Below are positions 1 to 7,582 of a stretch of DNA of 64,000 nt, in pieces. The translations under genes and the position numbers were made by a program. The DNA is taken from positions 1,214,501 through 1,278,500 of the forward strand of contig NZ_CP009048.1 in NCBI RefSeq assembly GCF_000746525.1, read 5' to 3'. Each line of letters begins with the position of its first letter. Position 1 is the first letter of the stretch. Source of the stretch: Pseudomonas alkylphenolica. Lineage in GTDB: Bacteria > Pseudomonadota > Gammaproteobacteria > Pseudomonadales > Pseudomonadaceae. The notes under the pieces are model-generated. The model worked only from the letters and a program-made list of their open reading frames with translations, was not told the DNA's origin and did no database searches.

Positions 1-13
1 CTGACTACATGCA

Positions 14-37
14 ATCGCGGGGCAAGCCCGCTCCCAC
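14..37 (+). repeat. Single REP unit (P. putida type)
   Basis: One copy of the 24-nt REP unit with core GCGGGGCAAGCCCGCTCC. It stands alone here, whereas the other eight loci in the window carry two inverted copies; the partner could lie left of the window edge. It probably sits in the 3' region of the preceding gene. Confidence 0.9.
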
Positions 38-74
38 AAATCTCCCACACAGCTGCGCTAGAATGTTTGTAGCC

Positions 75-104
75 AGCCCACCCCTGGGCTAAGGTGCGCA
101 CCTT
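75..104. promoter_or_regulatory. Two adjacent dyads upstream of the VF530-like gene
   Basis: AGCCCA-CCCC-TGGGCT (75-90) is followed directly by the perfect palindrome AAGGTGCGCACCTT (91-104), ending 20 nt before the ATG at 125. The second could be an operator or a leader hairpin. No regulator can be named. Confidence 0.3.
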
Positions 105-124
105 TGATTCGCTGGAGCACAGGC

Positions 125-346
125 ATGACCACCGCCAACCCCAATCCGCTGCATGGCGTGACCCTGGAGCAGATCCTCACCGCACTGGTAGAGCACTACC
201 AATGGCAAGGGCTGGCCGAGCGCATCGATATCCGCTGCTTCAAGAGCGATCCGAGCATCAAGTCGAGCCTGACTTTCCTGCGCCGCACCCCCTGGGCCCG
301 AGAGAAAGTCGAGCGTCTGTACCTGAAGCTGCAGCGCGGCCGCTGA
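125..346 (+). CDS. VF530-family (DUF2132) small protein
   Basis: A 73-residue protein matching the small VF530/DUF2132 family by its pattern: an N-terminal [10 protein letters not shown] segment, then [10 protein letters not shown], then [16 protein letters not shown] and a C-terminal [10 protein letters not shown] helix. The family is a compact alpha-helical fold of unclear function; DNA binding has been suggested. The ATG at 125 is chosen because the family starts just before the LHGVTLE motif; an in-frame start at 104 would add seven poorly fitting residues. It lies 4 nt before the next gene, so the two are probably co-transcribed. Confidence 0.8.
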   Translation: MTTANPNPLHGVTLEQILTALVEHYQWQGLAERIDIRCFKSDPSIKSSLTFLRRTPWAREKVERLYLKLQRGR

Positions 347-350
347 CCTC

Positions 351-1004
351 ATGGTCCGGCGCGAGGTCGTGATCGGCCTGGCCGCCTGCCTGGGTTGGAG
401 CGCACTGGCGATCCAGCTGTACCTGGTGCTGTGGGTGCGTTGGCAGGAGCAGGCCAGCCTGATCGGCGGCCTGGTGAACTTCTTCAGCTATTTCACCGTG
501 CTGAGCAATACCCTGGTCGCCGTGGTGCTCAGCCAGGCGGCATTCGGCCGCGAGTCTGCGGCGCGGCGCTGGTTTCTCGGTCCGGCAGTCAGTTCGGGTA
601 TTGCCGTCAGTATTGCCCTGGTCGGTCTGGCCTATAGCCTGTTGTTGCGCCATCTGTGGCAACCGCAGGGCTGGCAGTGGCTGGCCGATGAGCTGCTGCA
701 CGATGTCATGCCGTTGCTGTTCGTCGGCTATTGGTGGTGCTGCGTGGAGAAAGGCAGCCTGCGGCTCAGGCATCTGTTGGCCTGGTTGCTGTATCCGGCG
801 GGGTATTTTGCTTATGCGCTGCTGCGCGGAGAGTCGATAGGGGTCTATCCCTATCCGTTCATCGATGTCGCAAGCCTTGGCTATGGGCAGGTGCTGCTCA
901 ATGCCTTGGCGATTCTGTTCGGCTTCATTGCCATCGGCCTGCTGATACTGGGCCTGGATCATTGGCAGGGCGGGCGCCTGGCCAAGGCCAGGACGCAACC
1001 CTGA
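351..1004 (+). CDS. Pr6Pr-family integral membrane protein
   Basis: A 217-residue protein with about six hydrophobic segments (near residues 5-25, 42-62, 80-102, 118-132, 140-158 and 185-207). The segment VNFFSYFTVLSNTLVAVVL near residue 42 is typical of the Pr6Pr (F420-0-like, AIG1/FAR-17a-related) family. The biochemical role is unknown. It starts 4 nt after the VF530-like gene and ends 9 nt before the convergent reductase gene, with no clear terminator between them. Confidence 0.75.
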   Translation: MVRREVVIGLAACLGWSALAIQLYLVLWVRWQEQASLIGGLVNFFSYFTVLSNTLVAVVLSQAAFGRESAARRWFLGPAVSSGIAVSIALVGLAYSLLLRHLWQPQGWQWLADELLHDVMPLLFVGYWWCCVEKGSLRLRHLLAWLLYPAGYFAYALLRGESIGVYPYPFIDVASLGYGQVLLNALAILFGFIAIGLLILGLDHWQGGRLAKARTQP

Positions 1005-1013
1005 TGGTGCCGG

Positions 1014-1784
1014 TTATTCGTCGTCGTGCGGGTCGAGGCGCCAGTAGGCGGCGGCCTTGATCAGGTTTTCGTTGACGCCTTTTTCGTCGATCAACAGGCG
1101 CTTGGTCTTGCGGGTCAGGGCTTTTTCCAGGGCAACCCACGCGTAAAGCTGACCTTCAGGCAGGGTCAGATCCTTCACCACCTCCAGCAGATCCTGCTGG
1201 TGCCGCTGGACCCAGATCACTTGCACCTGTGCCTGGCTCGCCAGAGGCTGTTGTTCTTCGGCGTTTTCGATCTCGATAACCGCCAACACCTTGCGCGTGG
1301 CCGGCAGTTCTTCCAGGCGCCGGGCAATGGCCGGGATCGCGGTTTCATCGCCGATCAGCAAATAGCTGTCGAAGATGTCCGGCACCACCATCGAGCTGCG
1401 TGGGCCGGCAATGTTGAGCACCTGGCCGACCTCCGCCTGGGCTGCCCAGGTCGACGCAGGGCCGTCGCCGTGCAGGACGAAATCGATATCCAGCTCACCG
1501 GCTACCAGATCGATACGCCGTGGGGTGTATTCGCGCATGGTCGGGCGCAGGCCGTCGCGACTGAAGTCGAGGTTGTCCAGCGCCGCCTGTTCTTCTGCCG
1601 AACAGGCGAACATCAGTTTGACGTGATCGTCGCTGCCGACACTGGTGAAGCCTTGCAGTTGCGCTCCGCCCAAGGTGATACGGCGCATGCGCGGGGTCAG
1701 TTCGGTGACCCGCAGCACATCCAGGCGGCGGTGTTTGATCTCATGATTGACGCGATGAATTGCGGTGTTTTCGCTGGCACTCAT
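1014..1784 (-). CDS. yqjH: Siderophore-interacting protein / NAD(P)H ferric-chelate reductase (YqjH type)
   Basis: A 256-residue cytoplasmic flavoprotein. The N-terminal half is an FAD-binding barrel with RMRRITLGG (about residue 31) and the flavin-binding REYTPRR motif (about residue 84). The C-terminal half is a SIP-type NAD(P)H domain with DETAIPAIARRLE. The family releases iron from imported chelates by reducing Fe(III). Its start overlaps the stop of the upstream PadR gene by 4 nt, so the two are translationally coupled. The pair matches the YqjI-YqjH arrangement of enterobacteria, where YqjI and Fur control the reductase. Confidence 0.85.
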   Translation of the reverse strand: MSASENTAIHRVNHEIKHRRLDVLRVTELTPRMRRITLGGAQLQGFTSVGSDDHVKLMFACSAEEQAALDNLDFSRDGLRPTMREYTPRRIDLVAGELDIDFVLHGDGPASTWAAQAEVGQVLNIAGPRSSMVVPDIFDSYLLIGDETAIPAIARRLEELPATRKVLAVIEIENAEEQQPLASQAQVQVIWVQRHQQDLLEVVKDLTLPEGQLYAWVALEKALTRKTKRLLIDEKGVNENLIKAAAYWRLDPHDDE

Positions 1785-2350
1785 TCGGGTTTCTCCGTGC
1801 TGGTCGCAGTGGGCCCTGCGACGATGGCTTTGGCGGTGTTGTTGAGCAGGGTGCGCACCCGCTCGATTTCTTCCGGATTCCAGCGGCCACTGTGCATCTG
1901 CAGGGCATGGCGCAGGTTGTGCACCGCTTCGTGGATCTCTGGCGGCCGGTCGTGTCCGTACAGCGAGCGTTTACTGACTTCGATGCGCATGCGCACGCCG
2001 TCCAGGGCGATGGCTTGCTCGGCCAGCGAATCAAGGCCTGCAGCGGTGACGCTGTAGAGCTTCTTGCTGCCATGCACCTGGCCGACGATCAGCTCGCTTT
2101 CTTCCAGGAAGGTCAGGGTCGGATAGATGACACCTGGGCTTGGGCTGTAGTTGCCGCCGAACAGGCTTTCGATCTGGCGGATCAGGTCATAGCCGTGGCA
2201 GGGCTGCTCGGCCAGCATCGACAGCAGCAGCAGTCTCAGGTCGCCAGGGGCAAAGACCCGTGGTCCGCGGTCGCCGCGCTCACGGCCGTGGCGGCGCTCG
2301 AATCCGTCATGGCGTTCGCCATGTTCGCGGTGGGGGTGATGTTCACGCAT
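1781..2350 (-). CDS. yqjI: PadR-family repressor with His-rich N-terminus (YqjI type)
   Basis: A 189-residue regulator. The first 25 residues are rich in His, Arg and Glu (MREHHPHREHGERHDGF), a tail expected to bind metal; in E. coli YqjI the comparable region binds nickel. The PadR winged helix follows: LRLLLLSMLAEQPCHGYDLIRQIE and PSPGVIYPTLTFLEE (about residues 38-85). The C-terminal helical part is the dimerisation region. It is coupled to the reductase gene by a 4-nt overlap and probably represses itself and the reductase through the palindromes just upstream. The specific metal is inferred by homology. Confidence 0.85.
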   Translation of the reverse strand: MREHHPHREHGERHDGFERRHGRERGDRGPRVFAPGDLRLLLLSMLAEQPCHGYDLIRQIESLFGGNYSPSPGVIYPTLTFLEESELIVGQVHGSKKLYSVTAAGLDSLAEQAIALDGVRMRIEVSKRSLYGHDRPPEIHEAVHNLRHALQMHSGRWNPEEIERVRTLLNNTAKAIVAGPTATSTEKPE

Positions 2351-2373
2351 GGAGGGCTCCGTTTGCGTTAGAT

Positions 2374-2404
2374 GTATCTTTAGATACTACTCAAGATATA
2401 TCTT
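2374..2404. promoter_or_regulatory. Paired palindromic operators upstream of the PadR gene
   Basis: GTATCT-TT-AGATAC (2374-2387) and the perfect palindrome AAGATATATCTT (2393-2404) sit 24-54 nt upstream of the PadR start. Both share an AGATA/TATCT half-site, as reported for YqjI operators, so autorepression is the likely role. Their centres are 18 bp apart. Confidence 0.6.
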
Positions 2405-2420
2405 AAAGCAAGCGTGAGAG

Positions 2421-2435
2421 TGAGAATATTTCTCA
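2421..2435. promoter_or_regulatory. Fur-box-like inverted repeat
   Basis: TGAGAATATTTCTCA matches 11 of the 14 defined positions of the 7-1-7 Fur consensus TGATAATNATTATCA. It lies 71 nt upstream of the PadR gene. E. coli yqjH is under both YqjI and Fur, so the same dual control is plausible. It also lies just upstream of a short rightward ORF at 2452. Confidence 0.45.
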
Positions 2436-2451
2436 TCAGGAGGAGCGAGAG

Positions 2452-2586
2452 ATGAACGGTATCGCTGTCAAAGCAACGCCCAGGCATGTGTCAGCTGCCT
2501 GGGCGTTGCTGCAAAGGGCTACTGCTGCGCTACTGGTTGTGGGGCCTTGCACAGGGTGTGGCTACCGGGTTGCAAGTACGGGGTGA
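2452..2586 (+). CDS. Possible 44-codon ORF of unknown function
   Basis: An ATG preceded by a perfect AGGAGG eight bases upstream and by the Fur-like box opens a 44-codon frame starting MNGIAVKATPRH, with three cysteines near its C-terminus. It runs through a strong hairpin (2473-2509) and overlaps the 3' end of the convergent PBP gene. No family is recognised. It may be a real small Fur-regulated gene, the remnant of a decayed gene whose control region survived, or chance. Confidence 0.25.
   Translation: MNGIAVKATPRHVSAAWALLQRATAALLVVGPCTGCGYRVASTG
2473..2509. terminator. Strong hairpin at the 3' end of the PBP gene
   Basis: GCAACGCCCAGGCA pairs perfectly with TGCCTGGGCGTTGC (14 bp) around a 9-nt loop, starting 10 nt after the PBP stop codon. 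No long T-tract follows on either strand, so termination strength is uncertain. Confidence 0.6.
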
Positions 2587-5500
2587 GGATCGGGGCCATG
2601 CCCTTGAGTACCTGCACCGGCAGGGCCGAGGTGAACTTGAACGATTCGGCGGCACGTCCGGGGACGAACGCGGTGAGGGTGCCGAAGTGGTTGTCGCCAA
2701 GGAAAAACACAAAGGTTGCCGTGCGGTTGATCGCTTTTGAGCCAAGCAGGCGGCCACCGGCTCCCCAGCTTTCGAGCCGGTTGTCGCCAGTGCCGGTCTT
2801 GCCGCCCATGACCATTGGCGTGCCGTCATTGAGTTTGAAGCTGCCGGACACCCGCCGTGCGGTACCGGCATCGACCACTTGCGAAAGGGCACCGCGCAAG
2901 GCGCGGGCGACTTCCACCGAGAGCACCCGCTGGCCGAGGTCCGGATCACCTGCCAGGCGCGTTTCATACGGGGTATCGGCGGCAAAGTGCAGGGTATCGA
3001 TGCGCAGGGTCGGCAGGCGGATACCATCGTTCTGAATGATGCCGATCAGCTCGGCCAGGGCTGCCGGGCGGTCGCCGGAGCTGCCGATGGCAGTGGCCAG
3101 CGAGGGCACCAGGTGATCGAAGGGATAGCCGACCCGTTTCCAGCGCCGATGGATATCGAGGAACGCTTCGATTTCCACCAGGGTACGAATACGGCTGTCA
3201 CGTGCGCCTTTGTGCCGGCTCTTGAATAGCCAGCTGTAGACTTCCTGGCGCTCGAACTGGCTGGCCTGCGTCGCCTCCTGGAAGCTGGCATTGGGGTTGT
3301 TCAGCAAGTAGCCCAGCAGCCACAGGTCCAGAGGGTGAACCTTGGCGACAAAGCCCTGGTCGGGCAGATCGAACTTGCCGGGGCCGTAGGCGTAGTACAG
3401 GTTATCCAGACGCTCATCGGTCAGGATGTCTTGCTTGGTGGGCTTGCGCTTGGTGTCCTGCAGATCCTTTTTCACGTGGGCACGGACGAAGGCGTTGAAG
3501 GTGGCCTGGTCAGCTTCGGGGAACAGGTAGCGGTGGACGGCGGCCAGGCGGATCGGCGTGATGCGCAGACTGTCGAGGAAGGTGTCCAGGCGCTGTTGCG
3601 AGGTTTTGCGCTGGTACTTTTTCCAGAACCTGCGCAGGTAGTCGGTGCCCTCTTTGTCGGCAAAGCGCGCCAGATACTCCTGGCGGCGTGGCTCGGCATC
3701 GTCCTTGAGCAAGCTGATGCTGCTGCCCGGCGTCTGGTAGGTGCTGTAGCGCACCAGGTCACGCATCAAACGGATAAACGGCAGGTTGATTGACTCGCGC
3801 AGGGCGTCTTTGAGCGTGGGGATCCGGTTGTTGTCTTCTTTGCGAAAGTTATTGAACACATGCATGCCGCCGCCGGTGAAGAAGGCTTCACCGGGGCCGG
3901 CCGAATACTTGCGATTGAGCGCGGCATCGAGCATCGCGGTGATGTTGCGGTCCTTGTTCTGGATCAGGTAGTCGAGGGCCCAGCGGGTGATGAAGTCCAG
4001 TTCGGCGACCTCGACCTTTTTCAGGTCGGCGGCGGGGGTATTGGCGTACTTGTCATGCAGTTCGGCGATGATTTCCAGGTAACTGGTCAGCACCCGCAGC
4101 TTGGCAGTGGAACCCAGCTCCAGCTTGCTGCCCTCGTTGATATCGAACGGCTGGTCGGTACTGTCGGTCTGCACCCGCACGCGCGAACCGTTGGCGGTGC
4201 GTTCAAGCAGGGTAAAGCTGTAGCGCACCTGGGTGGTGCTGGTCGGGGTCAGCAGGCGTTCGCCAAACAGGCCGAGCTTCTCGGCGATGGCCGGATCGGC
4301 AAGGTCTTTGAGGTACTGGCTGACCTGGCCTTGCAGGTCGGATTGCAAGGTGCTGGTGGCCGACAGGTCGAGGCGGTCCAGGTCGTACAGCGGCCGGGCC
4401 AGGGCCAGGGACAGGCGGCTGCGGGCAACGCTGATGCCCTTGTTGGTGACGATCGGCTGGATGGTCGGTTGTGCTACCCAGTCGCGGTAGGTTGCCTTGC
4501 TGGCCAGCGCGGCGTCGGCCAGCGGCCGGTCGACGATATTGGCGGCGGCCAGAATCCGGATGTGACTGTCGGTCAGCTCGGCCAGCTCGTTGCGGCCCTT
4601 GGACAGAAAGTGTGAGGGACGGCGCTGGGCAATCATCAGCGACAGTACCTGACGCAGGGCCAGACCGCGTGCGGCCATGCTTGCCGGGTCGGTCTCGGTT
4701 GAAGCCAGGGCCTGGTTGACCTGGGCGAAGTCGGCGCCGTACCAGACCCGCAAGCCCTCGGCCATGCCATGCACTTCCCCATGCCCGGGCACCGCCGACA
4801 GTGGCACGCTGTTGAGGTAGTCACGGACGATACGCTGGCGTGCCTCTAGGGTTTGCGGGCCACCCTGATAGGCGCGCACGCTGGCGGAAATCATCTGGCG
4901 GATTTTCTCGCTGCCGGAGACGGTCAGGCCGTCAGGCGAGTGGCGGTATTTCTCCAGCTGGGTGGCCAGGGTGCTGCCACCGGCGGACTGGCCGGGCAGG
5001 GCCAGGTACTTGGCGACCTGGCTGTAGGCCGCCTTGGCAAAGCGGGGCCAGTCCACGGCGGGGTTGGCGTTGGGGTCGTTGGGGTCGAGCAGGTCGCGGT
5101 TCTCGATGAACAGCAGGCTGTTGACGATGACCGGCGGGATGGCGTCGAAGTCCGGGTACAGGTACTGCGGGTAGTGGTACTGATACAGCACATCGCCCTT
5201 GCAGTCGGTGATCGACAGCCCGGTCTGGATCTTTTCTTTATAGGGCACGAAAAAACCGTGCTCGGTGTAGTCCATCAACGCCGGGGAAAAGTGCACCTGC
5301 TCGCTGATTACATAATCACGTTTGAGCAGGCGTGGTAGGAACTCCCCCAGGGCGCTGTAGCCCAGGCGCTTGTCGAAGGGCCCGTCACCCGGATAAATGA
5401 TTGCATCGCTGGGCCCCGGCTGCAGGGAGTAGGTCAGGGTCGAAGCGAGTTGACTGAGCTCGCGTGACTGCAGGCGCGAGGTGTGCAATTCATTGGCGAT

Positions 5501-5656
5501 GGCCATTCCCAGCGCAATCAGGGCGAGCAGTAGCACCAGCCAGACCAGCCGCCACCACAGGTGCCGCTGGCGAGGGCGTTTTGGCAAAGGCGATTCTTCA
5601 AGGGATTCAGAGGGAGTTTCCTTACTCGTTGGTTCCGATTGCCACAATGCGCCCAT
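2519..5656 (-). CDS. Bifunctional class A penicillin-binding protein (GT51 + transpeptidase), divergent
   Basis: A 1045-residue inner-membrane peptidoglycan synthase. A cytoplasmic N-terminus of about 30 residues precedes one membrane anchor (about 33-54). The GT51 domain carries motif 1 with FIENRD (catalytic-type Glu185) and motif 2 GGSTLATQL, but motif 3 reads EKIRQ, with Gln254 where the second catalytic Glu is expected. The transpeptidase domain is intact: STAK (Ser516), SIN (Ser622) and KTGT (Lys953). It is longer than typical PBP1a/1b and is not clearly either. It is transcribed alone; a hairpin follows the stop. Confidence 0.85.
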   Translation of the reverse strand: MGALWQSEPTSKETPSESLEESPLPKRPRQRHLWWRLVWLVLLLALIALGMAIANELHTSRLQSRELSQLASTLTYSLQPGPSDAIIYPGDGPFDKRLGYSALGEFLPRLLKRDYVISEQVHFSPALMDYTEHGFFVPYKEKIQTGLSITDCKGDVLYQYHYPQYLYPDFDAIPPVIVNSLLFIENRDLLDPNDPNANPAVDWPRFAKAAYSQVAKYLALPGQSAGGSTLATQLEKYRHSPDGLTVSGSEKIRQMISASVRAYQGGPQTLEARQRIVRDYLNSVPLSAVPGHGEVHGMAEGLRVWYGADFAQVNQALASTETDPASMAARGLALRQVLSLMIAQRRPSHFLSKGRNELAELTDSHIRILAAANIVDRPLADAALASKATYRDWVAQPTIQPIVTNKGISVARSRLSLALARPLYDLDRLDLSATSTLQSDLQGQVSQYLKDLADPAIAEKLGLFGERLLTPTSTTQVRYSFTLLERTANGSRVRVQTDSTDQPFDINEGSKLELGSTAKLRVLTSYLEIIAELHDKYANTPAADLKKVEVAELDFITRWALDYLIQNKDRNITAMLDAALNRKYSAGPGEAFFTGGGMHVFNNFRKEDNNRIPTLKDALRESINLPFIRLMRDLVRYSTYQTPGSSISLLKDDAEPRRQEYLARFADKEGTDYLRRFWKKYQRKTSQQRLDTFLDSLRITPIRLAAVHRYLFPEADQATFNAFVRAHVKKDLQDTKRKPTKQDILTDERLDNLYYAYGPGKFDLPDQGFVAKVHPLDLWLLGYLLNNPNASFQEATQASQFERQEVYSWLFKSRHKGARDSRIRTLVEIEAFLDIHRRWKRVGYPFDHLVPSLATAIGSSGDRPAALAELIGIIQNDGIRLPTLRIDTLHFAADTPYETRLAGDPDLGQRVLSVEVARALRGALSQVVDAGTARRVSGSFKLNDGTPMVMGGKTGTGDNRLESWGAGGRLLGSKAINRTATFVFFLGDNHFGTLTAFVPGRAAESFKFTSALPVQVLKGMAPILTPYLQPGSHTLCKAPQPVAQQ

Positions 5657-6092
5657 AGTGTTCAGCCCGGCTACGTATTTTCGTCTCGCTTGCCTGAAGC
5701 TTAGTCGGTGAGCGGGTTTGGTGAAAAATTTGTAAGTCCTGTAAGGCTGTTCCTAAAAAGGGTACGACCTGCGCCTTTGGTGGAGGTTGTAATGCCCCGT
5801 TTTGGTGCTATGTTAGCCGCCCTGTTTATCACCCTGGAGAAAACACGGGGAATGCCCTCCGTGGACGCGGTTTTTGCCGAGTGTTCTCGCCAAATATCCT
5901 GCTCTTTATAGTGAAATGCCCTACAGGGGCCTTTCTATACTGCTCGCCCCTTTCGCTTTGCCGGTTTATTGCGTGCCGGTAGACGGGACTGCTCACAAGG
6001 TGGTGCCCGGCAAGACAGCGTATTCAGCCTATCGGCGGTACCGGGTCTGCACGGAGGGTCTATATCCAATAACAAAATGAGGTTGTATTTCT
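5657..6092. other. 436-nt intergenic region between the PBP and permease genes
   Basis: The divergent promoters of the PBP (leftward) and permease (rightward) genes must lie here. Short ORFs inside lack good ribosome sites and family resemblance. There are local dyads such as CCC-TACA-GGG near 5920, and an AT-rich stretch just before the permease ATG. No operator or riboswitch could be identified; the permease mRNA may have a long leader. Confidence 0.4.
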
Positions 6093-7514
6093 ATGCCAGT
6101 CGGCAACCATCCTTCTCATGGTGAGACCGCCCAGGGCGGCCCACTCAAGCGAGAACTCGGCGAGCGACATATTCGCCTGATGGCGCTGGGCGCCTGTATC
6201 GGTGTCGGCCTGTTCCTGGGCTCGGCCAAGGCTATTGAAATGGCCGGCCCGGCAATCATGCTGTCGTACATCATTGGTGGCCTGGCGATCCTGGTGATCA
6301 TGCGTGCCCTCGGTGAAATGGCCGTGCACAACCCGGTCGCAGGCTCCTTCAGCCGTTACGCTCAAGACTACCTTGGCCCGCTGGCGGGCTTCCTGACCGG
6401 CTGGAACTACTGGTTCCTGTGGCTGGTGACTTGCGTCGCAGAAATCACTGCGGTGGCCATTTACATGGGCATCTGGTTCCCCGACGTACCGCGCTGGATC
6501 TGGGCCCTGGCGGCGCTGGGCAGCATGGGGGCGATCAACCTGATCGCGGTCAAGGCCTTCGGTGAGTTCGAGTTCTGGTTTGCCCTGATCAAGATCGTCA
6601 CCATTATTGCCATGGTGCTCGGCGGCATCGGCGTCATTGCCTTTGGCTTCGGCAACGACGGCGTGGCAGTGGGCATTTCCAACCTGTGGAGCAACGGCGG
6701 TTTCATGCCCAATGGCGTGACCGGGGTGTTGATGTCGCTGCAGATGGTGATGTTCGCCTACCTGGGCGTAGAGATGATCGGCCTGACCGCCGGTGAAGCG
6801 CGCAACCCGCAAAAGACCATTCCCCAAGCCATCGGCTCGGTGTTCTGGCGCATCCTGCTGTTCTATGTCGGCGCTCTGTTCGTGATCCTGTCGATCTACC
6901 CGTGGAACGAGATCGGCAGCCAGGGCAGCCCGTTCGTGATGACCTTCGAGCGTCTGGGTATCAAGACTGCCGCCGGTATCATCAACTTCGTGGTGATCAC
7001 TGCGGCGCTGTCGTCGTGCAACGGCGGTATCTTCAGTACCGGGCGCATGCTCTACAGCCTGGCGCAGAACGGTCAGGCTCCAGCCACCTTCGCCCGTACT
7101 TCGAGCAATGGCGTACCGCGTAATGCCTTGCTGCTGTCGATCGCCGCGTTGCTGCTGGGCGTACTGGCCAACTATCTGGTGCCGGAGAAAGTCTTCGTCT
7201 GGGTAACCGCCATCGCCACCTTCGGGGCGATCTGGACCTGGGTGATGATCCTGCTGGCGCAGCTGAAATTCCGTGCCGGCCTGAGCGAAACCGAACGTGC
7301 GGCACTGAAATACCGCATGTGGCTGTGGCCGCTGAGCTCCTACCTGGCGCTGGCGTTCCTGATCCTGGTGGTTGGCTTGATGGCTTACTTCGAGGAGACC
7401 CGCGTGGCGCTGTACATCGGCCCGGCGTTCCTGGTGATGCTGACGGTGCTGTATTACGTGTTCAAGCTGTCGCCTAAAGCTGACAGCGTACAGCTGGCGC
7501 GTTCCGCGTCGTGA
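6093..7514 (+). CDS. proY: APC-superfamily amino acid permease (ProY type)
   Basis: A 473-residue transporter with about 12 membrane segments. The cytoplasmic N-terminus LKRELGERHIRLMALGACIG leads into TM1 with the G-x-G helix break (GVGLFLGSAKAI) of the AAT family. GEMAVHNPVAGSFSRYA (about 71-87) and the segment near residue 220 (GVEMIGLTAGEARNP) are family hallmarks. It is probably a proton symporter for proline or histidine; the exact substrate cannot be read from sequence, and the symbol is tentative. It stands alone behind a long leader and ends at a REP hairpin. Confidence 0.8.
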   Translation: MPVGNHPSHGETAQGGPLKRELGERHIRLMALGACIGVGLFLGSAKAIEMAGPAIMLSYIIGGLAILVIMRALGEMAVHNPVAGSFSRYAQDYLGPLAGFLTGWNYWFLWLVTCVAEITAVAIYMGIWFPDVPRWIWALAALGSMGAINLIAVKAFGEFEFWFALIKIVTIIAMVLGGIGVIAFGFGNDGVAVGISNLWSNGGFMPNGVTGVLMSLQMVMFAYLGVEMIGLTAGEARNPQKTIPQAIGSVFWRILLFYVGALFVILSIYPWNEIGSQGSPFVMTFERLGIKTAAGIINFVVITAALSSCNGGIFSTGRMLYSLAQNGQAPATFARTSSNGVPRNALLLSIAALLLGVLANYLVPEKVFVWVTAIATFGAIWTWVMILLAQLKFRAGLSETERAALKYRMWLWPLSSYLALAFLILVVGLMAYFEETRVALYIGPAFLVMLTVLYYVFKLSPKADSVQLARSAS

Positions 7515-7522
7515 TGTAGAAA

Positions 7523-7574
7523 CATCGCGGGGCAAGCCCGCTCCCACCAGTGGGAGCGGGCTTGCCCCGCGATG
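7523..7574. repeat. REP pair forming a long hairpin
   Basis: Two inverted REP units with a 3-nt loop (CAG) form a near-perfect 52-nt palindrome between convergent permease and opgC-like genes. It probably protects 3' mRNA ends or limits read-through. Confidence 0.9.
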
Positions 7575-7582
7575 AGGCCTCT

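Noticed and set aside
5793..5817. NtrC-box-like TGCCCCGTTTTGGTGC overlapping a GG-N10-GC element before the permease gene
   Set aside because: The two elements overlap, the -12 part is poor (TAGC) and the distance to the gene is about 280 nt. It is probably chance in GC-rich DNA.
5708..6080. Two short plus-strand open frames in the permease leader
   Set aside because: They have poor ribosome sites, no hydrophobic or family pattern, and overlap each other.
6060..7547. A 495-codon open frame on the minus strand opposite the permease gene
   Set aside because: Its His/Gln/Asp-rich composition is the reverse complement of membrane codons; the plus-strand permease is unmistakable.
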